Shown: positions 23,859-33,140 of the stretch, one piece after another | How positions within the stretch are numbered: position 1 is the first letter of the stretch | Layout: every line of letters starts with the position of its first letter | Assembly: GCA_021163155.1 (NCBI GenBank) | Contig: JAGGXI010000043.1 | Coordinates: forward strand, 1 to 36,124 | Length of the DNA stretch: 36,124 nt | Source: Candidatus Aerophobota bacterium | GTDB taxonomy: Bacteria > Aerophobota > Aerophobia > Aerophobales > JAGGXI01 | Direction: 5' to 3' | Position numbers and translations under genes: made by a program | The notes under the pieces: generated by a model | Told to the model about the DNA's origin: nothing | The model's input: only the letters and a program-made list of their open reading frames with translations | The model's database searches: none

Positions 23859-25187
23859 TCATCTTTCTTCTTTTTTAACTTTTTCTACCTCTTTCACTCC
23901 CTCTTCTAAAATAGAAAGCCCCTCTTCAAGTTCATCATCACTGATAACAAGAGGCATTAATGTTCTAATAACATTACCATAAGTACCTGCTGAGATAAGA
24001 ATTAATCCTCTCTCAGAGCATTTCTTTATCAAAAGATTAGTCTCCTCTTTTGCAGGTTCTTTACTCTTTCTATCTTTTACTAATTCCATAGCTACCATAG
24101 CTCCTAAACCTCTAACATCTCCAATAAGAGAATACTTTTCTTTCATCTCTTTAAACCTCTGTAAAACTCTTTTCCCAATTTTTCGAGCTCTGGAAACAAG
24201 GTCTTTCTTCTCAAATATATTAAATACAGCTAAACCAGCTCTGCAAGATAAGGGATTTCCTCCAAAGGTTGATCCTAAACCTCCCACATGAGGAGCATCC
24301 ATTATCTCTGCTCTACCTGTAATTCCACCCAAAGGAAGACCAGCAGCTATAGATTTAGCTGTAGTAATAATGTCTGGCTCAACATCATAATTCTCTACAG
24401 CAAACATTTTCCCTGTTCTCCCATATCCTGATTGAACCTCATCAGCAATAAAAACGATACCGTTATCTTCGCAAATTTCTTTTAATTTAGGGAGAAACTC
24501 TTTTGGAGGGACAACAAATCCTCCTTCACCTAAAACAGGTTCCACTATTAAGGCAGCTATTTTCTCTGCAGGGACATACGTATGAAAAACCTCTTTTAGA
24601 TGATCAGCACACCTTAGACCACAGGAAGGATACTTTTCTCCAAAGGGGCAGCGGTAACAGTAAGCATAGGGGATTCTATATATTTCAGAAGCAGAAGGGC
24701 CAAAGCCGAACTTATAAGGCTTTACCTTGCTTGTAAGACTTGCGGTTAATAAGGTTCTTCCGTGAAAAGCATTTTCAAAACAGATCACAGCATCTCTTTT
24801 CGTATAATAACGGGCTATTTTAATAGCATTCTCTACTGCTTCTGCGCCGCTATTGACAAACATAGTCTTTTTCTTAAAATTTCCTGGAGTTGCCTCATTT
24901 AACTTTTTAGCTAAAGCAATATAAGACTCATACATTACTACATGAAAGCAGGGATGAATATATTTTTCAGCTTGATCTTTTATAGCAGAGACAACCTCCT
25001 CAGCACAATGCCCCACATTTTCCACTCCTATCCCCCCGGTAAAATCAATATATCTTCTTCCCTCTACATCCTTAAGGATTGCTCCCTTAGCTTCAGAAAT
25101 AAAGAAGGGGGTAACATTGTAAGGACCCCGAGGAACCTGCTTTTGTCTTTCTTCAAATAATTCTTGATTAGTCTGTCGATTAGGCAT
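23859..25187 (-). CDS. gabT: Class III aminotransferase, GABA/ornithine type
   Basis: A 442-residue PLP enzyme of the acetylornithine/4-aminobutyrate aminotransferase family, moving an omega-amino group to 2-oxoglutarate or pyruvate. The PLP lysine is K278 (TTAKSIAAGLPLGG), the pyridine-N Asp is D249 (IADEVQSGYGRTG), and NSGAEAVENAIKIAR (112-126) binds phosphate. A cysteine-rich insert YCYRCPFGEKYPSCGLRC (176-193) is typical of a thermophile/anaerobe subgroup annotated as GABA aminotransferase. Start ATG has AAAGGAG. The neighbouring putrescine/ornithine carbamoyltransferase suggests GABA, putrescine or ornithine as substrate. Exact specificity cannot be read; gabT is the best of several labels. 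Confidence 0.88.
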   Translation of the reverse strand: MPNRQTNQELFEERQKQVPRGPYNVTPFFISEAKGAILKDVEGRRYIDFTGGIGVENVGHCAEEVVSAIKDQAEKYIHPCFHVVMYESYIALAKKLNEATPGNFKKKTMFVNSGAEAVENAIKIARYYTKRDAVICFENAFHGRTLLTASLTSKVKPYKFGFGPSASEIYRIPYAYCYRCPFGEKYPSCGLRCADHLKEVFHTYVPAEKIAALIVEPVLGEGGFVVPPKEFLPKLKEICEDNGIVFIADEVQSGYGRTGKMFAVENYDVEPDIITTAKSIAAGLPLGGITGRAEIMDAPHVGGLGSTFGGNPLSCRAGLAVFNIFEKKDLVSRARKIGKRVLQRFKEMKEKYSLIGDVRGLGAMVAMELVKDRKSKEPAKEETNLLIKKCSERGLILISAGTYGNVIRTLMPLVISDDELEEGLSILEEGVKEVEKVKKEER

Positions 25188-25275
25188 CTAAATCTCCTTT
25201 CTTAAATATTCATTCGTTTATCCCTAAAACATTACCAATTTAATACAAGATAAAAAACTTATCTATAATAATATT

Positions 25276-25294
25276 GAAACTTTTTGAAAGTTTC
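25276..25294. promoter_or_regulatory. Perfect palindrome upstream of the aminotransferase
   Basis: GAAACTTT-TTG-AAAGTTTC, 8-bp arms and a 3-bp loop, 89-107 bases upstream of gabT on the minus strand. No T-run follows, so an operator is as likely as a terminator for the fragment at 25301-25455. The 324-base gabT-korC gap otherwise holds that fragment and an IS3 end. Confidence 0.35.
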
Positions 25295-25300
25295 CCCTTA

Positions 25301-25455
25301 TTAATACCTTCCTTTAATTCGTTTACATCCCAGCACAACTCTTCTTACACTCTTTAAATGTCTTAACATAGCTTCGGCTGCTTTTTTACGATACATATCA
25401 TACCAGCTAATATTAAGTATACCTAATCGGGTGTTTTGTGCCCTGTCAAATATTT
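25301..25455 (-). pseudogene. Unrecognised C-terminal gene fragment
   Basis: About 50 open codons on the minus strand ending at TAA (25301-25303), with a protein-like reading that includes ILNISWYDMYRKKAAEAMLR and HLKSVRRVVLGCKRIKGRY. There is no start codon with a ribosome site, and its upstream edge is close to the IS3-type end at 25473-25497, so it is probably the tail of a gene broken by that insertion. I do not recognise the family. Confidence 0.35.
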
Positions 25456-25472
25456 TACTGCACTAACCCATT

Positions 25473-25497
25473 TTGTCCAGTTTTAGGGGTTCACTCC
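25473..25497 (-). mobile_element. IS3-family end remnant
   Basis: On the minus strand: AGTGAACCCCTAAAACTGGA followed by CAAA, closely similar to the end at 19269 (AGTGGACCCTAAAAATTGGA). No transposase frame is attached. It lies between korC and the unrecognised fragment and marks a second, almost fully lost, IS3 insertion. Confidence 0.55.
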
Positions 25498-25511
25498 AAT
25501 GTTATGCAATT

Positions 25512-26057
25512 TTATTTAATTACTACCTCTCCTATTTTTCTCCCCCTTTCTACCGCTTTAATATTCATCTCCTCTGTTCCTTTGGGGACACTCTCCCTTA
25601 CAGAATTTTTCAGTGCTTTTAGGGAAACAACTTCTGTTAAACTAACTAAAAAACCTAACATAATCATATTGGCTACTATAATCCTACCAAATTCATTAGA
25701 AGCAATTTGAGAAGCAGGAACTCGATAAAGAGAGAAGATATAATCTTCAGGTAAATCTTTCACTAACTCAGAATCAACTATTAATATACCTTTGGGCTTT
25801 AAATCTTTTACATATTTATCCAGAGCCTGTTGAGACATAGCTACTAAAATATCTGGATTTATAACTTTAGGATAATCTATATCCTCATCCGAGATAACAA
25901 TCTCTGACCTTGCTCCTCCTCCTCTTGCTTCTGCTCCATAAGATTGAGTTTGTATAGCTCTTTTTCTATCATATAAAACAGCAGCTTTTCCTAAAATTAC
26001 TCCAGAAAGAACCACTCCCTGTCCGCCAAATCCTGCAATTCTTATCTCCTTTTTCAT
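25512..26057 (-). CDS. korC: 2-oxoacid:ferredoxin oxidoreductase, gamma subunit
   Basis: A 181-residue gamma subunit of the PFOR/KGOR superfamily, with GFGGQGVVLSG (9-19), the TQSYGAEARGG motif (37-47) and the NPDILVAMSQ motif. Together with korD, korA and korB it forms the CoA- and thiamine-diphosphate-dependent enzyme that oxidises a 2-oxoacid to acyl-CoA and reduced ferredoxin. It overlaps korB by four bases (ATGA) and is the last gene of the cluster. 2-Oxoglutarate is the default substrate for this subunit arrangement; a branched-chain 2-oxoacid is possible. Confidence 0.93.
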   Translation of the reverse strand: MKKEIRIAGFGGQGVVLSGVILGKAAVLYDRKRAIQTQSYGAEARGGGARSEIVISDEDIDYPKVINPDILVAMSQQALDKYVKDLKPKGILIVDSELVKDLPEDYIFSLYRVPASQIASNEFGRIIVANMIMLGFLVSLTEVVSLKALKNSVRESVPKGTEEMNIKAVERGRKIGEVVIK

Positions 26058-26872
26058 CCTATTCTCTCCCTCATTTTTGCTATTTCCTCACAGAGCTCCG
26101 GCTCCTCCCTATCTATAAATTCTCCTACTATTATCTTTCCTTTAAGCTCATTTTCTTTTAGCTTATCTACCTTTTTAATACTTACCGAATTTTTTTTATA
26201 ATTCTGCATCATAGTTACCGCATTTCCTGCCCCTGTTCTTCTACCGAACTGAACAGGGCATTGAGAGATAACCTCGATAAAGGAAAAACCCTTCTTTTGG
26301 ACTGCTCTCTTTATAGATTTTGTCAGCTGCCGGGCATGATAGGTTGTCCAGCGAGCAACATAAACTGCTCCTGCTGCTTTTGCAAGATTAGGAAGGTCAA
26401 AAGGCCTCTCTAAATTTCCGTAAGGAGTAGTAGCAGTCTTGAGACCTGAAGGAGTAGTAGGCCCTACCTGCCCTCCAGTCATTCCATAGATTCCATTATT
26501 AGCGCAAATTACTGTTAAATCAATATTTCTTCTTGCAGCATGAATAAAGTGGTTCCCTCCTATAGCTACAAGATCCCCATCACCACTGACAACCATTACC
26601 CTTAGTTTAGGATTGCTCAATTTAACTCCTGTGGCAAAAGCTATAGGTCTACCATGAGTTGTATGTAGAACATCGGCATTAAAAAAGGGACTGGGAATCC
26701 AGGCAGCACACCCAATTCCAGAGACAAAAACAAAATCATCTATATCCATTTCAAGTTCATCAACTGCCCTTAGAATACTTTGAGCTATAATACCATTCCC
26801 ACAACCAGCACAATTTGTAGTGGAAAGGAAACCCGGCCGAACATATTTTATTAAAGGATGTACTATTTTCAT
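26054..26872 (-). CDS. korB: 2-oxoacid:ferredoxin oxidoreductase, beta (TPP) subunit
   Basis: A 272-residue beta subunit. The thiamine-diphosphate/Mg motif is GDGDLVAIGGNHFIHA with NNGIYGMTGGQ about 30 residues on. The N-terminal NCAGCGNG and later cysteine GIGCAAW are family cluster-linked motifs. GPTTPSG is the typical KorB/VorB loop. The ATG shares one base with the korA stop (TAATG), so the subunits are made in equal amounts. Substrate as for korC. Confidence 0.94.
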   Translation of the reverse strand: MKIVHPLIKYVRPGFLSTTNCAGCGNGIIAQSILRAVDELEMDIDDFVFVSGIGCAAWIPSPFFNADVLHTTHGRPIAFATGVKLSNPKLRVMVVSGDGDLVAIGGNHFIHAARRNIDLTVICANNGIYGMTGGQVGPTTPSGLKTATTPYGNLERPFDLPNLAKAAGAVYVARWTTYHARQLTKSIKRAVQKKGFSFIEVISQCPVQFGRRTGAGNAVTMMQNYKKNSVSIKKVDKLKENELKGKIIVGEFIDREEPELCEEIAKMRERIG

Positions 26873-28020
26873 TAGATTACCTCCTTAACCTTATCTACAA
26901 TATAATCAGGCTTATGAAGTGTTCCCAGCACTTGAGGAGGAAGAAAGATAACCTCAGCTTCACCTTTAACTGCAGCTTTAATATAGGTAACTATCTGACC
27001 TAAATTATTTTCCAATACAATGATTTTTTTAACTTTTTTGGCTAAATCCTCAATCTCCTCCTCAGGAAATGGCCATAAAGTAATAAGACGAAAACTTCCC
27101 ACATTGATATTATCTCTTTTAAGCATTTTTCTTGCTTCTCTGACAGCCCTATAAGTAGTGCCATAGGAAATTAAGACAACATTGGAATCTTTTATCTCAG
27201 AATCCACAGAAATTATCTCCCTTTTATGTTTACTGATTTTTTTACTTAAAAGTTTGACCTCGTAATCAAGTGCCTCATAATTGGTAACATCTCTTTTCCC
27301 ATAACTATTATGAGTAGAACCGGTCACATGGGACTTAAATCCATGACCAAATATGGGCATAGGAGCTACATTCTCATCAAGAGAACTCTTATATTCATTT
27401 AAACTCATTTTGCAAGGAGGCAGCTTTCTTTTCACTATATTAATCTTACTCTTATCAGGAATTAAAACCTCCTCTCTCATATGTCCGATAAAGGCATCGG
27501 CAAGAAGAAAAACGGGGGTTCTGAACTTTTCTGCTAAATTAAAAGCCTTAATAGTTAAATCAAACATCTCCTGAGAGGAAGAAGGGGCTAAAGCAATCGT
27601 TTCATATTCACCGTGAGAGCCTCTTCTTGCCTGCAAAATATCTCCTTGAAAAGATAAAGTCGCACTGCCTGTTGAAGGAGCTCCCCTTTGAACATTAACA
27701 ACTACACAGGGAGTCTCTGTAGCTATAGCATAGCCAATATTTTCCAGCATTAAACTAATTCCCGGTCCAGAGGTAGCCGTCATTGCCCTGGTTCCTGTCC
27801 AGGAAGCACCAATTATTGCTGCCATCGAACCTAACTCATCTTCCATTTGAGCATAAGTTCCTCCAACTTCAGGTAATCTTTTTGCCATTCTTTCAGCAAT
27901 CTCAGTTGCCGGAGTTATAGGATAACCAGCAAAGAACCTGCAGCCAGCAGCAATAGCTCCCTCAGCGCAAGCAATATCACCCTGCATAAAATGAAGACCT
28001 GTTAAGACTTTATTAGACAA
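26872..28020 (-). CDS. korA: 2-oxoacid:ferredoxin oxidoreductase, alpha subunit
   Basis: A 382-residue alpha subunit with YPITPATEIAE (35-45), QMEDELGSMAAIIGASW and TATSGPGISLMLE, the pyrimidine-binding and TPP-contact motifs of KorA. Start is TTG at 28020, with GGAGGAG five bases upstream, and it overlaps korD by eight bases. No in-frame ATG lies near enough to give the family N-terminus (GLHFMQGDIACAEGAI), so TTG is preferred. It supplies acyl-CoA and reduced ferredoxin, which could serve the CoA-transferase and the AOR enzymes encoded upstream. Confidence 0.94.
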   Translation of the reverse strand: MSNKVLTGLHFMQGDIACAEGAIAAGCRFFAGYPITPATEIAERMAKRLPEVGGTYAQMEDELGSMAAIIGASWTGTRAMTATSGPGISLMLENIGYAIATETPCVVVNVQRGAPSTGSATLSFQGDILQARRGSHGEYETIALAPSSSQEMFDLTIKAFNLAEKFRTPVFLLADAFIGHMREEVLIPDKSKINIVKRKLPPCKMSLNEYKSSLDENVAPMPIFGHGFKSHVTGSTHNSYGKRDVTNYEALDYEVKLLSKKISKHKREIISVDSEIKDSNVVLISYGTTYRAVREARKMLKRDNINVGSFRLITLWPFPEEEIEDLAKKVKKIIVLENNLGQIVTYIKAAVKGEAEVIFLPPQVLGTLHKPDYIVDKVKEVI

Positions 28021-28225
28021 TCTTCTCCTCCTTCCCTATAACAATAGCTAAATCCGGGCAGTACAACATGCAATTTCCACATAAAGTGCAATCTTTTTCA
28101 TTTATCACCTCAGGAGGATGAATCCCTTTTTTAGTGAGTTTATTTGACATTTTTAACACATCTTTAGGACAAAAGGCAACGCAAAGACCGCATCCTTTAC
28201 ATAATTCTTCGTTTATCTCAATCAT
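28013..28225 (-). CDS. korD: 2-oxoacid:ferredoxin oxidoreductase, delta (ferredoxin) subunit
   Basis: A 70-residue two-cluster ferredoxin subunit: C-x2-C-x2-C-x3-C-P at both ends (CKGCGLCVAFCP and CTLCGNCMLYCP), with the KKGIHPPEV linker common in KorD. The ATG at 28225 has AAGGAGAG eight bases upstream; a TTG at 28243 lies inside that ribosome site and is rejected. It is the first of the kor genes, 27 bases after the CoA-transferase. Confidence 0.93.
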   Translation of the reverse strand: MIEINEELCKGCGLCVAFCPKDVLKMSNKLTKKGIHPPEVINEKDCTLCGNCMLYCPDLAIVIGKEEKIV

Positions 28226-28252
28226 AGACTTCTCTCCTTCCAACTTAATAGG

Positions 28253-29464
28253 CTAAATTACTTTTTCTTTTCTTAAACGGAGAATCTCATCTTTATTGTA
28301 TCCAAGTAAACCAGAAAGAATCTCGTTGGTATGTTCACCAAGAAGAGGAGGTGGAGTCTTAACAAGAGCTGGAGTGCGAGAAAGCTTCATAGGAATACCA
28401 GCAAGTTTAATTTTACCTGCCGAGGGATGATTAACCTCAACAACCATACCTCTATCTAATACCTGCGGATCATTAAACACCTTATCAATAGTATTTATGG
28501 GACCACAAGGTATTCCCTTATCTCTACATAATTTAACCCACTCTTTCCCTCTTTTTTTTAACATTACCTTATTTAAAATTCCTATTAACTCCTCTCGATT
28601 ATCAACTCTTTTGGAATTTATTTTAAACTTAGGATTTTCTGCTAATTTCTCAATTCCAGCTAATTTACAAAATTTTTTCCATTGTAAATCATTTCCTATT
28701 GCTAAAGCAATATATTCATCCTTTGTTTTAAATGTTTGATAGGGAACTATATTCGGGTGAGCGTTACCATACCTTTTAGGAACTTTACCGGAAATTAGAT
28801 AATTACTTCCCACATTAGCTAACCAAGCTACTTGAGATTCAAGAAGAGATGTTTCTACTTTTTGTCCCTCGCCTGTTTCCTTCCTATAAATTAAAGCAGC
28901 TAAAATCGCACTTGTAACATATAATGCTGCTGTTATATCCACTATAGCTACCCCTACTTTCATTGGAGCTCCCACAGGCTCTCCCGTAATACTCATAATT
29001 CCACCCATTGCCTGAATGAGAAAATCATAACCTGGTAAATCTCGATAAGGTCCTGTGGATCCAAAACCGGAGATAGAGCAATAAATAAGCTTTGAATTAA
29101 TCTTTTTAAGCACCTCGTAGTTCAATCCAAATTTATTCATTGTTCCATAACGAAAATTCTCAATAAATATATCGCTTTCCTTAACAAGTTCCTTTACAAT
29201 CTTTATTCCTTCAGGATGTTTTAAATCAATAGTTATACTTTTTTTATTTCGATTTATACAGAGAAAATAAGCACTTTCCCCTCCTTTAAAAGGGGGACCC
29301 CATTGCCTTGTCCCATCGCCAACTTCAGGCTGCTCAACTTTAATAACTTCTGCTCCCAAATCACCTAACATCATAGAACAGTATGGTCCTGCTAAAACTC
29401 TGGATAAATCAAGTACTCTTATCCCTTCCAATGATTGATTATTTGTGCAATTCACTTGCTTCAT
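28253..29464 (-). CDS. Family III (CaiB/BaiF) acyl-CoA transferase
   Basis: A 403-residue formyl-CoA-transferase-type enzyme that moves CoA between two carboxylic acids. The catalytic Asp is D147 in LPGYDFLIQA; the N-terminal GIRVLDLSRVLAGPY (14-28) and LGDLGAEVIKVE (33-44), and the SGFGSTGPY motif, are classical. It lies 37 bases after the AOR gene and 27 before korD. In this setting it may recycle CoA between the acid made by AOR and the acyl-CoA made by Kor, or between succinate and another acid. The substrate pair cannot be read from sequence. Confidence 0.92.
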   Translation of the reverse strand: MKQVNCTNNQSLEGIRVLDLSRVLAGPYCSMMLGDLGAEVIKVEQPEVGDGTRQWGPPFKGGESAYFLCINRNKKSITIDLKHPEGIKIVKELVKESDIFIENFRYGTMNKFGLNYEVLKKINSKLIYCSISGFGSTGPYRDLPGYDFLIQAMGGIMSITGEPVGAPMKVGVAIVDITAALYVTSAILAALIYRKETGEGQKVETSLLESQVAWLANVGSNYLISGKVPKRYGNAHPNIVPYQTFKTKDEYIALAIGNDLQWKKFCKLAGIEKLAENPKFKINSKRVDNREELIGILNKVMLKKRGKEWVKLCRDKGIPCGPINTIDKVFNDPQVLDRGMVVEVNHPSAGKIKLAGIPMKLSRTPALVKTPPPLLGEHTNEILSGLLGYNKDEILRLRKEKVI

Positions 29465-29501
29465 TTATATCAAACTCCTAAAACACAATTTTTGTATCTA
29501 C

Positions 29502-31253
29502 TTAACCCCTTGGTCTTCCCTCCTCATCCCATCCTCTTAAACCATAATAATCGGAAAGCATTCTCTCATAATCTTCTCTTTTTATCACTTTTCCATTCTC
29601 AATAGGTTCGCTAAAGAATCGAGGGGGAGGAAGATCATCCTTTTTAGTTAACCCCTCTCTTATATTAAACTTTCTGGTAACATCCATTATATTGCAGCAA
29701 ATTCTCTTTAAATCTTCTTTGCTTAATTTAAGACCTATAGTTGCTTCATAGATAGTACTTAAATCATCCCAACCAATAAGGTCTCTATAAAATCGGCAAA
29801 GGATTAATGTATCAAAAAGGGTATGTCTATCCTCAAAATCTACAAAAATTTCAGCTTTTCCCTCAATAGCATCGGGAGCAATCATCCCGGATAGCTCTGC
29901 TTTATATATAGTAGATCTTAAATGGCAGGCTCCCCTATCAGAGGTTCCATAAGCTAATCCCATCCCTTTTAAGGTGCGAGGGTCATAACCTGCTGGCTCC
30001 AAACCCTTCACATGAATAGCTAAATCCTCTAAGTTAAGTTCTTTGCTAACTGACTTTATTCCCTGAGAAAGGATAGCTCCTAATCCTTCTTTTTTAGCGA
30101 TATCTTTAATTAATTTAGCTGCTCCATCAACATCACCATAATTTAATTTAGTATTGATAAGACCTCTTTGAGAAGCTTCCATAATAAAACCCACCAAATT
30201 GCCTGCAGTCATTGTATCGATTCCTAAACGGTCACAGAGATCATTTAAATAAACTATTTCCTCCAAAGTTTCAATTAAGCAGAGTCCTCCAAAGACATAG
30301 ATTGTCTCATATTCAGGCCCTTCGATAGTCAATCCCTTATGCCTTCCTTTTAATACCTCACTGAGTTTTCCACAAGCCATAAAACAGCCTGTACAAGCGG
30401 TTGACTTTACCTTTAACTCTTTGATAAGGGTATCTCCACTTATTCTCTCCCAATCATCGCGATGTCCCTTTGACCAGTATTTAGTAGGGAATGCTCCCGC
30501 CTTGTTATTTATAGCTACCATCTGGGTAGTACCCAATCTTCTATAAGCAGCTACACCAGGATTATCTTTCCCTTTAGCCCTTAAATCCTTAATATATTTT
30601 TTTAAAAGGTTCTCATTAAAAAATTTCCTCTGCTTTCCCCCATGAAAGACTACAGCCTTTAATTTCTTGGAGCCCATCACCGCTCCCATACCGCATCTTC
30701 CTAAAGAACGCCAGTAATTATTTTTGACACAGGCAAATCTAACCAAATTCTCCCCCGCTGGCCCTATAACCACTGCTTGAGCTTGAGGGATATTTACTTC
30801 CTTTAAAACAGCATCTTCAGTCTCATAGGTCTCTTTTCCCCAAAGATGAGAAGCAGAATGAAATTTAACTCCTTTATTAGAAATCTCTACAAAAACAGGA
30901 GATTTAGAAACTCCCTCAAAGATAATGGCATCATAACCTGTTCTGCTTATCTGAGGGGCTACCTTTCCTCCAGCATAAGATTCTCCATAAAAATTAGTTA
31001 AAGGTGATTTAGTGAATACCCCGAATCTACTGGCAGCAGGGATTTTGCTATCCGTTGCACTACCTATAGCAAAGATTAATTTGTTATCTTCAGATAAAGG
31101 GTCAGCTTCTTTTTTAATCTCATTTAACAAAAGATAACTCCCTAATCCTTTACCTCCAAGATAGGTTTTAAGAACTTCATCTGATATATCTTCTGTCCTA
31201 TAACCCTGATTACTTAAATCTACTCTCAAAAGTCGATTAAAGAATCCATACAT
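29502..31253 (-). CDS. aor: Tungsten aldehyde:ferredoxin oxidoreductase, copy 1
   Basis: A 583-residue AOR-family enzyme oxidising aldehydes to acids (or reducing acids with ferredoxin) with a tungsto-bispterin cofactor. Cluster cysteines C287, C290, C294 and C486 match the family C-x2-C-x3-C...C pattern. EGPEYET (311-317) and the GLAYGTSDRGACH motif (432-444) line the pterin site. The N-terminal MYGFFNRLLRVDLS is typical. It is 72 bases after copy 2. The two copies share the family motifs but differ clearly, so they are not a recent duplication. Likely substrates are aldehydes from amino acid fermentation. Confidence 0.93.
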   Translation of the reverse strand: MYGFFNRLLRVDLSNQGYRTEDISDEVLKTYLGGKGLGSYLLLNEIKKEADPLSEDNKLIFAIGSATDSKIPAASRFGVFTKSPLTNFYGESYAGGKVAPQISRTGYDAIIFEGVSKSPVFVEISNKGVKFHSASHLWGKETYETEDAVLKEVNIPQAQAVVIGPAGENLVRFACVKNNYWRSLGRCGMGAVMGSKKLKAVVFHGGKQRKFFNENLLKKYIKDLRAKGKDNPGVAAYRRLGTTQMVAINNKAGAFPTKYWSKGHRDDWERISGDTLIKELKVKSTACTGCFMACGKLSEVLKGRHKGLTIEGPEYETIYVFGGLCLIETLEEIVYLNDLCDRLGIDTMTAGNLVGFIMEASQRGLINTKLNYGDVDGAAKLIKDIAKKEGLGAILSQGIKSVSKELNLEDLAIHVKGLEPAGYDPRTLKGMGLAYGTSDRGACHLRSTIYKAELSGMIAPDAIEGKAEIFVDFEDRHTLFDTLILCRFYRDLIGWDDLSTIYEATIGLKLSKEDLKRICCNIMDVTRKFNIREGLTKKDDLPPPRFFSEPIENGKVIKREDYERMLSDYYGLRGWDEEGRPRG

Positions 31254-31325
31254 ATTTTAGCTCCTTTTAAAAACTCAGGTTCTCGTTATATTGTTAATCC
31301 TTATCCCACCAGCAAAATCTATAAG

Positions 31326-33140
31326 TCAATTTCCTTTCTTTAAATACCTCTCAAACTTTTTAATTACTCCTTCATCCACCTCTAACTCTTTAAGTTTCTT
31401 TTTAAAAGGAATTCCTTCTTCATCCCATCCGCGGAGGTGATAATATTCCAAAAGAGTTTTCTCAAATTCTTTTTTTGGTAATACTTTACCCTTTGCCGGA
31501 CCCTCAGGAAGAGGTTCAGTAAAGAAACGCTCGGGTAATATATCGTCTTTCCTACGAAATCCCGCCATAACATTAAAGATTCTACCTAAATTCCAGATTC
31601 TCTCTCCACCTTTTGTTAAGTCTTCTCCAGTTACATTACTTTCTGTAGCCATATTTAGTAATTTTGCTAAGAGATCAAGATCTAAAGCCCATAAATCACA
31701 TACACCAACACTAAACTTTATAGAATTATAATGTTGACCATCTATAACAAGTTTTGCTTTTCCTTCAAATGTAAATGGTTCCACTGTTTTTTCAATAACC
31801 TCCTCTGTTATCGGAAATGCTCTCATATGACAGGCTCCTCTATCAGATGTAGCATAAGCTAATCCCATCCCCCAGGAACCTCGAGGGTCATAAGAGGGTA
31901 CCTCCAACCCTTTTACTTGCATAGCAAACTCTTTCCCCCCATATTTTTCAGATAAAAATTTCACCCCCTCTGCAAGTTCATTACCAACCCCTTTTCTATA
32001 AGCAATTCTTTCTGGAAGTTTTAAATAATTTTCTACATCTCCAAAAGAGAATCCAAAATCGTGGATACCTTTTTCCCTCATTTCCATTGCATAAGCAATT
32101 ATATTTCCTACAGAGATAGTATCCAACCCTAAATCATCACAGTCTTTATTAAACTGAGTTATTGCCTTTAAATCAGCAATGCCACAATTACATCCTGCCA
32201 TATTAAGTGTTTCATACTCAGGCCCTTCTAAGGTCACATTATTGATCTTAATGTAATTGCCACAAGCAAGAGCGCATCCAAAGCAAGCTTTATTACCTTT
32301 TTTCCTTTTATCTACTATTTCTAAATGTAATTTTTTATAAATTGGAGAAACTCCAGTTTGAAAATTTCGTGTAGGCAGTATTCCTCCATCATTCATAAGA
32401 TCACCAAATATTAATGTTCCATCTGAAACAGTCCAACTATTATCAGGAATAAGGATATTCTTTTTATTAATCTCATAAACAGTTTTAACAAAAGATGAGA
32501 TATCAGGGGCATTTACATCTTTCCATCCCTTGACGGCTACTGCTTTAAGATTTTTACTGCCCATAACAGCAGCAATACCTCCCCTTCCTTGTTGTCTATA
32601 AAGCTCAGATGTTATGCAGGCGATTTTAACTAAATTCTCTCCTGCAGGACCTATACTTATAATCTTTATCTCCTGATCTTTTAACTCCTTTTTTAACATA
32701 AAATCAGTTTGATGAGTTCCTTTTCCTTTAAGAAATTTGGCATCTCTTACCTCAGTTTTATCAGGAGTAATATAAAGATATACTAAATGTTCAGCTTTCC
32801 CTTTAATTATAATGGCATCATAACCAGCATATTTAATCTCTGCTCCCATAGAGCCTCCCACAGAACCATCATCAATTGTTCCCGTGGCTGGAGACTTGGA
32901 GGCAATCGCCAACTTTCCCGCAGAAGAGACAATAGTTCCTGCAAAAATACCCGGAATTAATATAACTTCATTCTCTGAAGACAAAGGGTTAATATTAGGC
33001 TCTATATCCTCAAGCAAGTAACGAATTCCAAGACCCTTTTGCCCATAATATTTATTTAGCCATTCTTCCTTAGTTTTCTCCTCTATTACCTTTCCAGATG
33101 AAAGGTCTACCCTTAATATCTTTCCCATATAGCTTTTCAT
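31326..33140 (-). CDS. aor: Tungsten aldehyde:ferredoxin oxidoreductase, copy 2
   Basis: A 604-residue AOR-family protein. Cluster cysteines C286, C289 and C293 lie in KACFGCALACG; EGPEYE is at 305-310, and the GLAYATSDRGACH motif is present. The ATG at 33140 overlaps the ferredoxin stop by four bases (ATGA) and has GGAGGT six bases upstream; a start at 33179 would extend deep into the ferredoxin gene and is rejected. The coupling means this copy is the direct partner of the four-cluster ferredoxin. Confidence 0.93.
   Translation of the reverse strand: MKSYMGKILRVDLSSGKVIEEKTKEEWLNKYYGQKGLGIRYLLEDIEPNINPLSSENEVILIPGIFAGTIVSSAGKLAIASKSPATGTIDDGSVGGSMGAEIKYAGYDAIIIKGKAEHLVYLYITPDKTEVRDAKFLKGKGTHQTDFMLKKELKDQEIKIISIGPAGENLVKIACITSELYRQQGRGGIAAVMGSKNLKAVAVKGWKDVNAPDISSFVKTVYEINKKNILIPDNSWTVSDGTLIFGDLMNDGGILPTRNFQTGVSPIYKKLHLEIVDKRKKGNKACFGCALACGNYIKINNVTLEGPEYETLNMAGCNCGIADLKAITQFNKDCDDLGLDTISVGNIIAYAMEMREKGIHDFGFSFGDVENYLKLPERIAYRKGVGNELAEGVKFLSEKYGGKEFAMQVKGLEVPSYDPRGSWGMGLAYATSDRGACHMRAFPITEEVIEKTVEPFTFEGKAKLVIDGQHYNSIKFSVGVCDLWALDLDLLAKLLNMATESNVTGEDLTKGGERIWNLGRIFNVMAGFRRKDDILPERFFTEPLPEGPAKGKVLPKKEFEKTLLEYYHLRGWDEEGIPFKKKLKELEVDEGVIKKFERYLKKGN

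Noticed and set aside
25438-25710. A 90-codon plus-strand open frame across the korC end
   Set aside because: It is the antisense of korC joined to an IS3 end; no ribosome site or motif.
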